Shown piece by piece: positions 8,767 through 17,258 of a stretch of 64,000 nucleotides of DNA; position 1 is the first letter of the stretch; each line of letters begins with the position of its first letter. The translations under genes were made by a program, and so were the position numbers. The notes beneath the pieces are model-generated. The model worked only from the letters and a program-made list of their open reading frames with translations. It was not told where the DNA came from and made no database searches. Origin of the DNA: Pandoraea thiooxydans (GTDB taxonomy: Bacteria > Pseudomonadota > Gammaproteobacteria > Burkholderiales > Burkholderiaceae); the NCBI RefSeq assembly GCF_001931675.1, contig NZ_CP014839.1, positions 1,798,001 through 1,862,000 of the forward strand, read 5' to 3'.

Positions 8767-10156
8767 GCCGGCGAGCGCGCCCGGCGCACTGGATAGCGGG
8801 CAGCTGCGGCCGCTGGAGGCCGAAACCAGCGTAACGGATCTGGCGGTCGAAGGGGCGCTTCCGCCTGAACTCGACGGACTGTATGTGCGCAACAGCTTCA
8901 ATCCCCACCCGGCGCTGTCCGGTGGCGATGGCGTGCCCGCCCACCTCTTCCTGGGCGACGGCATGATCCATGGCGTGCGTCTGGCGGCGGGGCGTGCCTG
9001 CTGGTATCGAAATCGCTGGGTGCGCACGCAGAGCCTTGCCGCGGCGACCGGCCAGGCGGCGTTGCCGGGCCCGCTCGACCGGCGTTGGGTCCCGCACAAC
9101 CCAGCCAATCTGAATGTCATCGCGCACGCTGGGCGCCTGCTGGCGCTGTGCGACGTCGGCATGCCGTATGCGTTGAATTCGGATCTCGAAACGCAGGGCT
9201 GCTACGATTTCGACGGCCAGCTGGCAGCCAATATGAGCGCCCACCCGAAGCGCGATCCGGCCACCGGCGAACTGCATTTCGTGAATTACCGGCCGTGGCG
9301 GCCGTGGGTCACCTACTTTTGCGCCGATCCGGCCGGGCGCATCGTGCGCCGCCAGGCGATCGACGTTGCCGGGGCGACGGCCATGCACGATTTCGCCATC
9401 ACACGGCGCTTCGCGGTGTTCATCGATCAGCCGCTGGTGTTCGAGCGGCCGCCGCGCCCCGGCGGCGGTCTGCCGTTTTGCTGGGATGGCGGCTATGCGA
9501 TGCGGCTGGGCTTGCTCGAGTTGCATCGGCACGATGCCCCCGTGCGCTGGTTCGAGATCGAGCCGTGCTTTATCCCGCATGTGCTCAACGCCTTCGACGA
9601 TGGCCAGGCCGTGGTGCTGCGCGCGGTGGTCAGCGACCCGTATTACATGACCGGCGACGCGCCGCGTGCGCAGGCATGTCTGGGCATGCACGAGTGGCGC
9701 ATCGACCTGGCCAGCGGCCGCGTCGCGCACCATTGCCTGAGCAACGCGCCGGGCGAGCTGCCGCGCCTGGACGAACGGTGTGTTGGGCGCCCGCACCGCT
9801 ACGGCTATGCGGCGGAGATTCGGCTGGCGCAGGCATGGCATGCGTGCGGTGGCCTGTTCAAATACGATTTCGCACGCGACGAAGTGATCAAGCACGACGT
9901 TGGGCCTGACGCGATGGCCGCCGAACCGGTGTTCATCGCCGCGCATGCCTCGGCCGGCGAGGACGAAGGATGGGTTCTGAGCTTTGTCTACGACGCTACG
10001 ACCGATCGCAGCGCGTTGATCGTGCTCGATGCCCGGCACTTCGATCATGCACCGCTGGCCCGCATCAGCTTGCCGCAGCGCGTGCCCTACGGGGCGCACG
10101 GCAGTTGGGTGCCTCGCGTTGACCTGGGCGAGTCGCCGTGCCGGTCATGTCGGTAA
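8756..10156 (+). CDS. Carotenoid cleavage oxygenase family protein
   Basis: A 466-residue seven-bladed-propeller protein of the RPE65/carotenoid oxygenase family. The four iron-binding histidines are visible: His163 (SAHPK), His211 (MHDFAIT), His275 (IPHVLNAF) and His448 (GAHGSWV). The N-terminus has the usual FNPHP...LGDGMIHG. These enzymes split alkene bonds of carotenoids, retinoids, stilbenes or isoeugenol with O2, giving aldehydes or ketones. No carotenoid genes (crt) are in the window; instead it sits in a type II fatty-acyl/polyene operon. I infer cleavage of a conjugated chain made by that operon, or of an aryl-alkene. The start inside the diiron gene gives an 11-base overlap. Confidence 0.9.
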   Translation: MRREPASAPGALDSGQLRPLEAETSVTDLAVEGALPPELDGLYVRNSFNPHPALSGGDGVPAHLFLGDGMIHGVRLAAGRACWYRNRWVRTQSLAAATGQAALPGPLDRRWVPHNPANLNVIAHAGRLLALCDVGMPYALNSDLETQGCYDFDGQLAANMSAHPKRDPATGELHFVNYRPWRPWVTYFCADPAGRIVRRQAIDVAGATAMHDFAITRRFAVFIDQPLVFERPPRPGGGLPFCWDGGYAMRLGLLELHRHDAPVRWFEIEPCFIPHVLNAFDDGQAVVLRAVVSDPYYMTGDAPRAQACLGMHEWRIDLASGRVAHHCLSNAPGELPRLDERCVGRPHRYGYAAEIRLAQAWHACGGLFKYDFARDEVIKHDVGPDAMAAEPVFIAAHASAGEDEGWVLSFVYDATTDRSALIVLDARHFDHAPLARISLPQRVPYGAHGSWVPRVDLGESPCRSCR

Positions 10157-10572
10157 CACGCCTGCACGTGAGAGCCTGGCGGCACTTGCCGCAGGTACTG
10201 GCCGCGACGCTCGGCTCCGCCATGCAGGCGCGCGGCGCGCCGGGCTGTCTGGCGGTTGCTGTGCTCAGCGAAAGCTTGCGTACCTATTGGACCCGCACCG
10301 CGTGGCAGGACGAAGCGGCGATGCTGGCCTACGTCAAGGCCGGCAAGCACGGCAGAATCATGGGACGCGTGATGCTTTGGTGTGACGAGAGTTCGGTAGT
10401 GCACTGGACCGAGGACGTCGATGAGCTGCCGACGTGGCAGATCGCTCATCGCCGCCTGAGCGAGCAGGGCCGGCATTTTCCGCCGCCGCGTGCCGCCGCG
10501 GGGCCGGCGCCGCTGTCGGCCCCGTTCCCGGCGCCATGCGCTCGCCGTTGGCGAGAATTACGCATCAAGTGA
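10147..10572 (+). CDS. Small ferredoxin-like barrel protein (DUF3291/ABM-like)
   Basis: A 141-residue protein with the pattern of dimeric alpha/beta-barrel proteins. SVTRLHVRAW begins it, LRTYWTRTAWQDEAAMLAYV with GKHGRIM resembles the strand-helix of antibiotic-monooxygenase, DUF3291 and CrtA-like proteins, and VVHWTEDVDELPTWQ follows. Such proteins include cofactor-free oxygenases, haem binders and proteins of unknown role. The gene overlaps the end of the carotenoid oxygenase gene and is the last gene of the operon. A GTG at 10138 is a possible earlier start. The last ~30 residues are proline- and alanine-rich. A third oxidative tailoring step is possible but not shown. Confidence 0.65.
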   Translation: MSVTRLHVRAWRHLPQVLAATLGSAMQARGAPGCLAVAVLSESLRTYWTRTAWQDEAAMLAYVKAGKHGRIMGRVMLWCDESSVVHWTEDVDELPTWQIAHRRLSEQGRHFPPPRAAAGPAPLSAPFPAPCARRWRELRIK

Positions 10573-11226
10573 GTCAAACGGCGCGCGCTCGAGCAGGCGC
10601 TGCCAAAGTAACGACCAGGCGGACCAGTCGTGTCCGCCGTCGATCACCGCGGTGCGCTCGGCGGGTAGTTGCCGTTGCAGCAGCTCGCTGCCCAGCGCGA
10701 ACGGGTCGCCGCGCGCGTAGCCCAGGTAGAGCCTGGGCAGGGTGCCCGGATCGAGCAGCCGCTGCTGCATCCACCGCAGCACGCGCCACTCCATGTCCCC
10801 CGGCGCTTCCTCGCTTGGATGCCAGGCATGCAGGCCGCCCGCATCGCGCACTTCGGTAACGACGCGCCGGCTGCCGAGATAGGGGGCCAGCAGAACGGTG
10901 CCATCGACCCGGCCGGGCCGCGCGCGGTTGTATATCAGCGCACCCATGCCGCCGAGCGACGTGCCCAGAAACCACAGGCGGCGAATGTCGCGCTCGCGCA
11001 TGACGCGTTCGATATGCTGGTCGAGGCGATCCACCAGGGTTTCGTCGGCGTAATAAGGGAAGCCCGCTTCGGCCGCGAGGGCATCGACGGGCAAATGCCG
11101 TTCGCGCAGCCCCTGCACCACGTCATTTCGAAAAAACGATTCCGGATGGTCGCCGACGCCCGGCAACATCACCAGCAGAATGCGCTCGCCGGAGCGCTCG
11201 GGTGTGGGATCGTGAAGAGTCTTCAT
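10558..11226 (-). CDS. Alpha/beta hydrolase
   Basis: A 222-residue protein with the alpha/beta hydrolase nucleophile elbow GTSLGGMG (Ser near residue 90), an early VMLPGVGDH stretch that could form the oxyanion hole, a likely acid in YARGDPFA and the histidine in DGGHDWSAW. It lacks a signal peptide. It is transcribed towards the biosynthetic operon and its 3' end overlaps the last gene of that operon by 15 bases. It therefore belongs to a separate transcript starting near the MarR gene. It could be a thioesterase-like partner for the operon, but this is only a neighbour argument. Substrate unknown. Confidence 0.75.
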   Translation of the reverse strand: MKTLHDPTPERSGERILLVMLPGVGDHPESFFRNDVVQGLRERHLPVDALAAEAGFPYYADETLVDRLDQHIERVMRERDIRRLWFLGTSLGGMGALIYNRARPGRVDGTVLLAPYLGSRRVVTEVRDAGGLHAWHPSEEAPGDMEWRVLRWMQQRLLDPGTLPRLYLGYARGDPFALGSELLQRQLPAERTAVIDGGHDWSAWSLLWQRLLERAPFDSLDA

Positions 11227-11305
11227 GGGAGCGTCGAGCAGTGCTTCATTAGATCACGGGCGGGGCGATCTGCAGGCGCGTAATTTCGTAGAATATTCAA
11301 TGTGT

Positions 11306-11333
11306 ACATATATCTTGCGTGCTAGATATGTGT
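11306..11333. promoter_or_regulatory. Candidate MarR operator (inverted repeat)
   Basis: The arms ACATATATCT (11306-11315) and AGATATGTGT (11324-11333) pair at nine of ten positions around an 8-base centre. The repeat ends 17 bases before the start of the marR-type gene, in the intergenic space shared with the divergent hydrolase. Size and symmetry suit a MarR dimer, so autoregulation and control of DUF2000 or the hydrolase are plausible. Confidence 0.55.
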
Positions 11334-11350
11334 GTCCTAGAATATGAGTC

Positions 11351-11791
11351 ATGGAAAATATCGACACTTGCGTGAGCTTTCTCAGCGCCAAGGCGGCACA
11401 GGCCGTGGCGCGCGCCTCGCGAGCCCGCCTCGCCACGCACGGCGTGACGCCGTTTCAATACGCGGTTCTCCAGGTGCTGTGGGAAGAAGATGGGCAGAGC
11501 GGCGCGCAGCTCGGCAATCGATTGTTTGCCGACAGTGCGACGATTACCGGGGTGCTGGACCGGCTCGAGAAGCTGGGTTTGGTCGTGCGCCGCGCCGATG
11601 CGGCGGATCGTCGGGTCAACCTGATTTTTCTGACCGCCGACGGGCGTCGGCGGCAGGCCGAATTGCAGGCGGTGATGGACGGCTTGAACGACGAAGTGGC
11701 GCAGCATTTCGGAGAGCAGGCCCCGTTGCTTTGGGCGCTGCTGGAAAAGCTCGCGACATTTTCACCTGGTGAGAGGAACGGCAATGTTTGA
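11351..11791 (+). CDS. MarR-family transcriptional regulator
   Basis: A 146-residue winged-helix protein. Recognition-helix region RLFADSATITGVLDRLEKLG is followed by the wing VVRRADAADRRVNLIFLT, the typical DxRxxxxxLT form. It would bind DNA as a dimer and respond to a small ligand or oxidant. A near-perfect inverted repeat lies just upstream. Its end overlaps the start of the DUF2000 gene, so the two are co-expressed. The alpha/beta hydrolase is divergent. No cysteine-based sensor is obvious beyond Cys7. Confidence 0.88.
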   Translation: MENIDTCVSFLSAKAAQAVARASRARLATHGVTPFQYAVLQVLWEEDGQSGAQLGNRLFADSATITGVLDRLEKLGLVVRRADAADRRVNLIFLTADGRRRQAELQAVMDGLNDEVAQHFGEQAPLLWALLEKLATFSPGERNGNV

Positions 11792-12191
11792 CACCAAGAT
11801 TGCCATCGTGGTCCGGGAAGACCTTGCGGTGTGGCAAAAACTGAATGTAACGGCGTTTCTGATGAGCGGCATTGTCGGCAACTTTCCGGAAATCATGGGC
11901 GCACCGTATCGGGACGCCGCCGGCAACGTCTACAGTAGCCTGTCGGTGCAACCGATCATTGTATTGAGTACCGATGCGGCTCACATGGCAAATATTCACC
12001 GGCGTGCGCTGGGGCGCGAGCTCAAGCCGGCTCTGTATATCGACGAAATGTTTGCCACCGGCCACGACGACGCGAATCGCGCGGTGTTCGCCCAATACGG
12101 GCCGGACACGGCCAAGGTGGTAGGCATTGCATTGCGGGCCGACAAGAAGATCGTCGACAAGGTCACCAAGGGCGCGCGGATGCACCCGTGA
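11784..12191 (+). CDS. DUF2000 family protein
   Basis: A 135-residue protein with the DUF2000 hallmarks: KIAIVVREDLAVWQKLNV at the N-terminus, FLMSGIVG, then PIIVLST. The fold is related to peptidyl-tRNA-hydrolase-like proteins, but the function is not established. The ATG at 11784 is preceded by GAGAGG and lies eight bases inside the MarR gene end; the GTG at 11769 is a less likely start. Overlap with the regulator indicates a two-gene operon. Confidence 0.85.
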   Translation: MFDTKIAIVVREDLAVWQKLNVTAFLMSGIVGNFPEIMGAPYRDAAGNVYSSLSVQPIIVLSTDAAHMANIHRRALGRELKPALYIDEMFATGHDDANRAVFAQYGPDTAKVVGIALRADKKIVDKVTKGARMHP

Positions 12192-12256
12192 CGGCATGTG
12201 CGGCCCGGTAGGCATTGCCGGTTATCGCGCCCGCCTTCGAAGAGCCACGCGCCAGC

Positions 12257-13027
12257 TCACGAGATACGAAAATCAAAGTCGCGCCGCGCCGAATCGCCGC
12301 CATCGTAGACCACTTCAGTGACGCGAACTTCGCCGTCCGCCATGACTTTGAGCAAGGTCGTGCAGCGTGTGCCATAGGTCGGCTCGGCGATAAATGCCGC
12401 CGAGAGCATCCGCTCCCAGGCGGCGGCCACGCCGGTGTCGGGCAGCAGCGCCGGATCGGCCCGCGCGCTGTCACGCATCAGCGCCAGCAATTCGTCGTCG
12501 CTGGCCTCATTCTGCAGCGCCTCATGCAAGGCTTGCCTGCGATGCTCGGTTTTGGGCCATGGGGTATCGAGCAGCGCATTGGATAACGCGTGCATGCCGG
12601 GCTCGACGGGAACCGGGCCATGAGCCGCGCGGTTGCCGTACCAGGCCAGCTCGCCGGCAGCGAAGTCTGCGGCCAGCAGATTGAACCCGGCGTAGGCGGC
12701 GCCCTGGTGCTCGATTTCGCGCAAGTAGGACATCGGCTGCTGCCGCGCATCCAGAAAGCCCGTCACCAGTACGCCACGCGACGGGGCGTCGGCCGGCGGT
12801 TTTGGCGCGCGGCCGTCGCGGAAATTGGTGAGCGCGGCAAAGCGGCCCTGGCGTGTCACGCCGAGCCAGGTCCCGCCGCCGCGCAAATCGCGTCCGGCCA
12901 GCAGATCGGGTTGCGTTTGCCACCAGCCCATGGCCTCGGTGGGGCGTTCGTAGAATTCATCGCGATTGGCCAGCAGCACCAGGCGGGTGGTATGTTCGGG
13001 GCGCCAGGAGAAGACGATCAGGCACAT
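12257..13027 (-). CDS. NRDE family (TANGO2-like) protein
   Basis: A 256-residue protein opening with MCLIVFSW, with the family name motif LLANRDEFYERPT near residue 20 and GGTWLGVT near residue 50. Cys2 could become an N-terminal nucleophile, as in Ntn-type folds. NRDE proteins relate to eukaryotic TANGO2, linked to haem or lipid handling; the bacterial role is unclear. The gene starts 10 bases inside the preceding DUF4936 gene and is the last of the ygfZ-DUF4936-NRDE transcript. Confidence 0.88.
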   Translation of the reverse strand: MCLIVFSWRPEHTTRLVLLANRDEFYERPTEAMGWWQTQPDLLAGRDLRGGGTWLGVTRQGRFAALTNFRDGRAPKPPADAPSRGVLVTGFLDARQQPMSYLREIEHQGAAYAGFNLLAADFAAGELAWYGNRAAHGPVPVEPGMHALSNALLDTPWPKTEHRRQALHEALQNEASDDELLALMRDSARADPALLPDTGVAAAWERMLSAAFIAEPTYGTRCTTLLKVMADGEVRVTEVVYDGGDSARRDFDFRIS

Positions 13028-13335
13028 GGCGGCGCGTCGCAAAAGCATTCGACGTGACGTCCGCCCTCGAGCAATTGCGTCAGTCCGAGTTGTGCGGCCT
13101 GCTGCTCGAGTTGTTCGACGAAGCCCGGAGATACGTCCGGGTAGAGCTCCATCCAGGTGGCGTCGCTGGTTGCGCCATCGTGCTCGCCAGTCACGGGATC
13201 GCAGCGGATCTGCAGGCGCGGCGTGGCGCTCGAGCCCGCAGCCATGCGCTGGAACAGCGCGTCGACCAGCGCGCGCGCCGCGCTCGCCTGGGCGCCGGCG
13301 ACCCGGTAGTACACGTAGCAGTGCATGGCGGCCAT
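13018..13335 (-). CDS. DUF4936 family protein
   Basis: A 105-residue protein beginning MAAMHCYVYYRV with a later TWMELYPDVSPGF stretch, matching the small DUF4936 family found in Betaproteobacteria beside ygfZ and NRDE genes. It looks like a ferredoxin-fold dimeric barrel. The ATG at 13335 lies two bases after the ygfZ stop; an in-frame ATG at 13326 is also possible. C-terminal CFCDAPPC holds three cysteines that could bind metal. Function unknown. Confidence 0.8.
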   Translation of the reverse strand: MAAMHCYVYYRVAGAQASAARALVDALFQRMAAGSSATPRLQIRCDPVTGEHDGATSDATWMELYPDVSPGFVEQLEQQAAQLGLTQLLEGGRHVECFCDAPPCA

Positions 13336-13337
13336 GC

Positions 13338-14363
13338 TCAGGCGTCCGGTGCCAGCGGGTCCGGCAACGCGTAGGGCAGCTCGCGGAAATGCAGCACGGC
13401 GCCGGCGATGGTGCCAAGGTGGACCGGGGCATCGTTCGCGCGTGCGGCCAACTGCAGTTCGACCAGGCAGTCCGAGCCGCCGCCTGGCGCCGGCGCGGCA
13501 TTGACGACCATGCCGCAAGGCTGGTCGCCGTCCTGAAAGAGCTCCATGGCGGGCGCCGCCTCGGTCTCGGTATGGGCCAGATACAGGCGTCGCTTGATGG
13601 TGCCGCGGTATTGGCTGCGCGCGACAATTTCCTGGCCTGGATAGCAGCCCTTGCGGAAATTGACGCCGTCGACGACCTCCCAGTTGATCATTTGCGGCAC
13701 GAACTGCTCCTGCGTGGCCGCGCCAACCCATGGCACTCCGGTGCTTACGTCGAGCCAGCGTGCCACCGCCGTCTCGACCGGCTGCAGTTGCTGGCCAAGC
13801 GCCGCCCAGGCTGCGCTTGCTTCGGCTACGGGTACGATCCATTGGTAACGCGTCTGGCCGGCGGCATCGGGCAGGCGGATCAGCGTGCCGTGCGCATTTT
13901 GCGCGATCGCCAGCGCATCGGCCGGCAGCGTGTCGAAGTAGCGGCCGAGCGCGGCGCCGGCGCCGGCGCCGCCGAGCGCCAGCACGACGTGATCAGGGGT
14001 GGCATCGCTGAGTTTCGCCTTGGCGCGCAGCACGAACATGCTCAGACGCTTTTGCACGGCGGCCTGCACGTCGGCGGCCACCGCCAGGAAGATCGACTCG
14101 TTCCGGCGCCACGCCAGGAAGGTCGCCAGCAGGCGGCCCTTGGGCGAACAATAACCGGCGCGGCGCGCGCAAACGGCCGGCAGATTTTCGATGTCGTTGG
14201 TCAGTTGATTGTGCAAAAAGCTGGCGGCATCGGCGCCGCTGACTTCGATAAGACCGGTGTCATCGAGCGCGCAAACAAATCCACCGCGCATGGCGGCATC
14301 GAACTGCGCCGTGCGCGGCGCGAAGGAAAACGGGGGTAAAACATCCTGCCAATGAGCGTGCAT
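13338..14363 (-). CDS. ygfZ: Folate-binding YgfZ/GcvT-family protein
   Basis: A 341-residue member of the GcvT-like folate-binding family, with the diagnostic motif KGCYPGQEIVAR around residue 240. YgfZ helps repair or assemble Fe-S clusters of certain enzymes using tetrahydrofolate. It heads a three-gene minus-strand operon with DUF4936 and NRDE genes and is divergent from mltG across a 200-base gap. The divergent ygfZ/mltG arrangement is characteristic of Betaproteobacteria and helps place the organism. Confidence 0.92.
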   Translation of the reverse strand: MHAHWQDVLPPFSFAPRTAQFDAAMRGGFVCALDDTGLIEVSGADAASFLHNQLTNDIENLPAVCARRAGYCSPKGRLLATFLAWRRNESIFLAVAADVQAAVQKRLSMFVLRAKAKLSDATPDHVVLALGGAGAGAALGRYFDTLPADALAIAQNAHGTLIRLPDAAGQTRYQWIVPVAEASAAWAALGQQLQPVETAVARWLDVSTGVPWVGAATQEQFVPQMINWEVVDGVNFRKGCYPGQEIVARSQYRGTIKRRLYLAHTETEAAPAMELFQDGDQPCGMVVNAAPAPGGGSDCLVELQLAARANDAPVHLGTIAGAVLHFRELPYALPDPLAPDA

Positions 14364-14564
14364 GGTGTATCAATCTGCCTAGCATGGGGAAGTCAAAGTA
14401 TTATATGGGGTCTGAATTTTCCTCGCCCGAGGGCTACCGGGAACGATTCCGATGCTCCGGCGCGATCCTGGCTCGCAATCCGCATGTTTTTGGCCGCCGC
14501 GCTCGTCGCCGATTGCTGTCTCTTGGGCATGGCGAGCCTTCCGGCCACCGATTCCGCTTACTGA

Positions 14565-15563
14565 ATGTCTGTCTACAAACGTATTTTGCTGTTGCTGATC
14601 GTGGCCGCGTTGGCCACCGGAGGCGCTTTTTATTACTGGGCCATGACACCCGTGCGCCTGGCGCAGCCCACGCTCGACGTCACCATCAAACCTTACAGCC
14701 CGTTGCGTAGTGTCGTTGCCCAACTGAACGAGGGGGGCGTGCCGGTCAACGTGACGTTGTTCGACGTGCTGGCTCGCTTAAAGCGCGCCAGCACCAAGCT
14801 GAAATCGGGCAATTATGAATTCCAGACCGGCGTCACCCCGCTGGGCGTGCTGAGCAAGCTCACCCGCGGCGACGTCAATCAGTATGCGGTGACCATCATC
14901 GATGGCTGGACCTTCAAGCGCATGCGTGCCGAGATCGACTCGAACCCGGCGCTGCGGCACGACACGGCGGGGTTGTCCGATGCCGAATTGATGGACAAGA
15001 TCGGCCATCCGGGGCAGGCGCCGGAGGGTATGTTTTTTCCCGACACGTATTTGTTTCCGAAGGGCACCAGTGACATCGACGTCTTCCAGCGGGCCTACCG
15101 CCTGATGGAGCGCCGCCTGGCCGATGCCTGGGCCACGCGCGCGCCCGGCCTGCCATACGATACGCCGTATCAGGCCCTGATCATGGCCTCGCTGATCGAA
15201 AAGGAAACCGGCAAGGCGGCCGAGCGGGCGCTGGTGTCGGCGGTGTTCGTCAATCGCCTGCGCAAGCATATGCTGCTGCAAACCGACCCGTCGGTCATTT
15301 ATGGGCTGGGCGATCAGTACACCGGGCGTCTGCGCAAGCGCGATTTGCTGGCCGATACCCCATACAACACCTATACCCGGCCTGGCCTGCCGCCGACACC
15401 GATCTCGTTGCCAGGGGCCGCATCGCTGGCCGCCGCGCTCAATCCGGCCAAGTCCGGCGCGCTGTATTTCGTCGCCCGCGGCGACGGCACGAGCATTTTT
15501 TCCGACGACCTGCAGGACCATAACCGGGCGGTCGACAAATATGTGAGGGGTCAACAACCGTGA
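14565..15563 (+). CDS. mltG: Endolytic peptidoglycan transglycosylase MltG
   Basis: A 332-residue YceG-family protein with one N-terminal membrane segment (residues about 8-25) and a periplasmic domain. The catalytic region reads [15 protein letters not shown], with the conserved Glu, followed by [10 protein letters not shown] and [10 protein letters not shown]. It cuts nascent glycan strands and may release them from synthases. Its last four bases overlap the tmk start, and mltG-tmk-holB is a classic proteobacterial order. No strong ribosome-binding site precedes the ATG. Confidence 0.95.
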   Translation: MSVYKRILLLLIVAALATGGAFYYWAMTPVRLAQPTLDVTIKPYSPLRSVVAQLNEGGVPVNVTLFDVLARLKRASTKLKSGNYEFQTGVTPLGVLSKLTRGDVNQYAVTIIDGWTFKRMRAEIDSNPALRHDTAGLSDAELMDKIGHPGQAPEGMFFPDTYLFPKGTSDIDVFQRAYRLMERRLADAWATRAPGLPYDTPYQALIMASLIEKETGKAAERALVSAVFVNRLRKHMLLQTDPSVIYGLGDQYTGRLRKRDLLADTPYNTYTRPGLPPTPISLPGAASLAAALNPAKSGALYFVARGDGTSIFSDDLQDHNRAVDKYVRGQQP

Positions 15564-16201
15564 CATCATCGAACTCGCCGGGCGCGCGCGGTAAATTCAT
15601 TACTTTCGAGGGAATCGATGGTGCTGGCAAGAGTACGCATCTGAATTGGTTCGCCGAACAGCTCGCCGCGCGGCTGGCCAGCCAGGGCCGGCAGGTCGTC
15701 TGTACCCGAGAGCCGGGCGGCACGCCGTTGGGCGAACGCTTGCGCACGTTGTTGCTGGAAGAGCCGATGCACCTCGAAACCGAGGCGCTGCTGATGTTTG
15801 CGGCACGGCGCGAACATTTGGCGCGTGTCATATCGCCGGCGCTCGACCGCGGCGATTGGGTGATCTCGGATCGCTTCACCGACGCCACGTTTGCCTACCA
15901 GGGCGGCGGCCGGGGGCTTTCGATCGATAAGCTGGCCGTGCTGGAGCAGTGGGTGCAGGAGGGACTGCAGCCGGACTTGACCGTACTGTTCGATCTGGCG
16001 CCCGAGGTGGCCGCGGCCCGGCTGGCCGGCGCGCGCGCGCCCGATAAGTTCGAGCGGGAGCCGGTTGCCTTCTTTGCCCGCACACGGGCGGAATATTTGC
16101 GGCGGGCGGCACAGGCGCCGCAGCGTTTTGCCGTAATCGATGCCGATCAGCCACGCGAAAATATTCAAGTAATACTTGAAAAAATCTTAATAAACGTATG
16201 A
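15560..16201 (+). CDS. tmk: Thymidylate kinase
   Basis: A 213-residue P-loop kinase: [11 protein letters not shown] at residues about 15-25, [11 protein letters not shown] in the DRX/lid-substrate region, and [17 protein letters not shown]. It phosphorylates dTMP to dTDP in the cytoplasm. Length and motifs are normal for the family. The gene overlaps mltG by four bases. Its last codons are unusually AT-rich and contain a perfect inverted repeat at 16164-16180. Confidence 0.96.
   Translation: MTSSNSPGARGKFITFEGIDGAGKSTHLNWFAEQLAARLASQGRQVVCTREPGGTPLGERLRTLLLEEPMHLETEALLMFAARREHLARVISPALDRGDWVISDRFTDATFAYQGGGRGLSIDKLAVLEQWVQEGLQPDLTVLFDLAPEVAAARLAGARAPDKFEREPVAFFARTRAEYLRRAAQAPQRFAVIDADQPRENIQVILEKILINV
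16164..16180. repeat. Perfect inverted repeat in the tmk 3' end
   Basis: TTCAAGT-AAT-ACTTGAA forms seven-base arms inside an AT-rich patch at the end of tmk, about 45 bases before holB. It may be a protein-binding site or a weak hairpin between the two genes; its presence is certain, its role is not. Confidence 0.5.
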
Positions 16202-16224
16202 TTTCAAATATAGGAATATTGTAG

Positions 16225-17247
16225 ATGCTGCCCTGGCAAGTGCTCGACTGGCAGAACCTCGCCGAACGGTTCGCCCAACTGCCGCATGCGCTGTTGCTGC
16301 AGGCGGCGCCGGGGACCGGAGAGATCGCCTTCGCCCGGCATCTGGCGCGGGCGCTGCTTTGCGAACAGCCGCAGGCCGATCGGCAGCCGTGCGGTGTTTG
16401 CCCGGCATGTCAGTGGCTGGCGCACGGCAATCACCCCGATTTTCGATCGGTGTGCCCGGAGGCTCTGGCCGATGCGCCACCCGGCGCGGAGCCGGAAGGC
16501 AACGGCGACAAAAAGACCAAGACGCCGAGCAAGGAAATCCGCATCGAGCAGATCCGCGAATTGCTCGATTTCGCGAATCTGGGCAGTCACCGGCAAGGGC
16601 GGCGGGTCGTATTGCTGTATCCGGCCGAAGCGCTTAACCCCCATGCCGCCAACGCGTTGCTCAAGACGCTCGAGGAGCCGCCGGCCGATGTCGTGTTCAT
16701 TCTTGTCACTACGCAGATCGACCGCCTGTTGCCGACCATTTTGAGCCGCTGCCAGCGCATTGTCCTGACACGTCCGGACCCGGCCGCGGCGGGGGCTTGG
16801 CTGGCGGCAGAGGGCGGCCTGGATGCAGCCGCCAGCGCCGAGTTGCTGGCCGAGGCGGGCGGCGCGCCGCTGCAGGCGCTGATCCTGGCCCAGCAGGACG
16901 AGCGCGCCTGGCGGGACTGGCTGCTGACGCAACTGGCGGCGGGGCCGGCATGCGATGCGTTGGGCTGCGCGGAGCAATTGCACAAGGGCAACCTGCCCGG
17001 CGTGCTGGACACCTTGCAGCGCTGGTGCTTCGATCTGCTCGCCGCGCGCATGACGCAGCGTCCGCGCTTCTATCCGGCGCGCGCCAAAGAGCTTGCGGCG
17101 TGCGGCCGACACACCGATGACGTGCGCCTGCTCGGCTTCCTGCGCGAGATCGGCGCTCAGCGCGCGGTGCAGAATCATCCTCTCAATACCCGGGTACTGC
17201 TGGAGTCGCTCTTCCTGCAGTATCGCAATCTGTTCGACCTCGCCTGA
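16225..17247 (+). CDS. holB: DNA polymerase III delta' subunit
   Basis: A 340-residue clamp-loader subunit. The P-loop is degenerate (AAPGTGEIAF, lacking the GKS/T), as is normal for delta'. A zinc module is seen as CGVCPACQW, followed by HPDFR. The conserved TLEEPPADV and sensor-type LSRCQRI (SRC motif) are present. A 24-base AT-rich gap separates it from tmk, with AGGA before the start. Part of the mltG-tmk-holB-tatD block. Confidence 0.95.
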   Translation: MLPWQVLDWQNLAERFAQLPHALLLQAAPGTGEIAFARHLARALLCEQPQADRQPCGVCPACQWLAHGNHPDFRSVCPEALADAPPGAEPEGNGDKKTKTPSKEIRIEQIRELLDFANLGSHRQGRRVVLLYPAEALNPHAANALLKTLEEPPADVVFILVTTQIDRLLPTILSRCQRIVLTRPDPAAAGAWLAAEGGLDAAASAELLAEAGGAPLQALILAQQDERAWRDWLLTQLAAGPACDALGCAEQLHKGNLPGVLDTLQRWCFDLLAARMTQRPRFYPARAKELAACGRHTDDVRLLGFLREIGAQRAVQNHPLNTRVLLESLFLQYRNLFDLA

Positions 17248-17258
17248 AAGCGACCGCC

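Noticed and set aside
2474-10572. Calling the cluster a standard aryl polyene cluster
   Set aside because: The core enzymes fit, but aryl ammonia lyase, acyltransferases, thioesterase, glycosyltransferase and exporter genes are missing and two unusual oxygenases are present.
14364-14564. A 70-codon frame between ygfZ and mltG
   Set aside because: It overlaps the promoter space of two divergent genes, lacks a ribosome-binding site and has no family resemblance.
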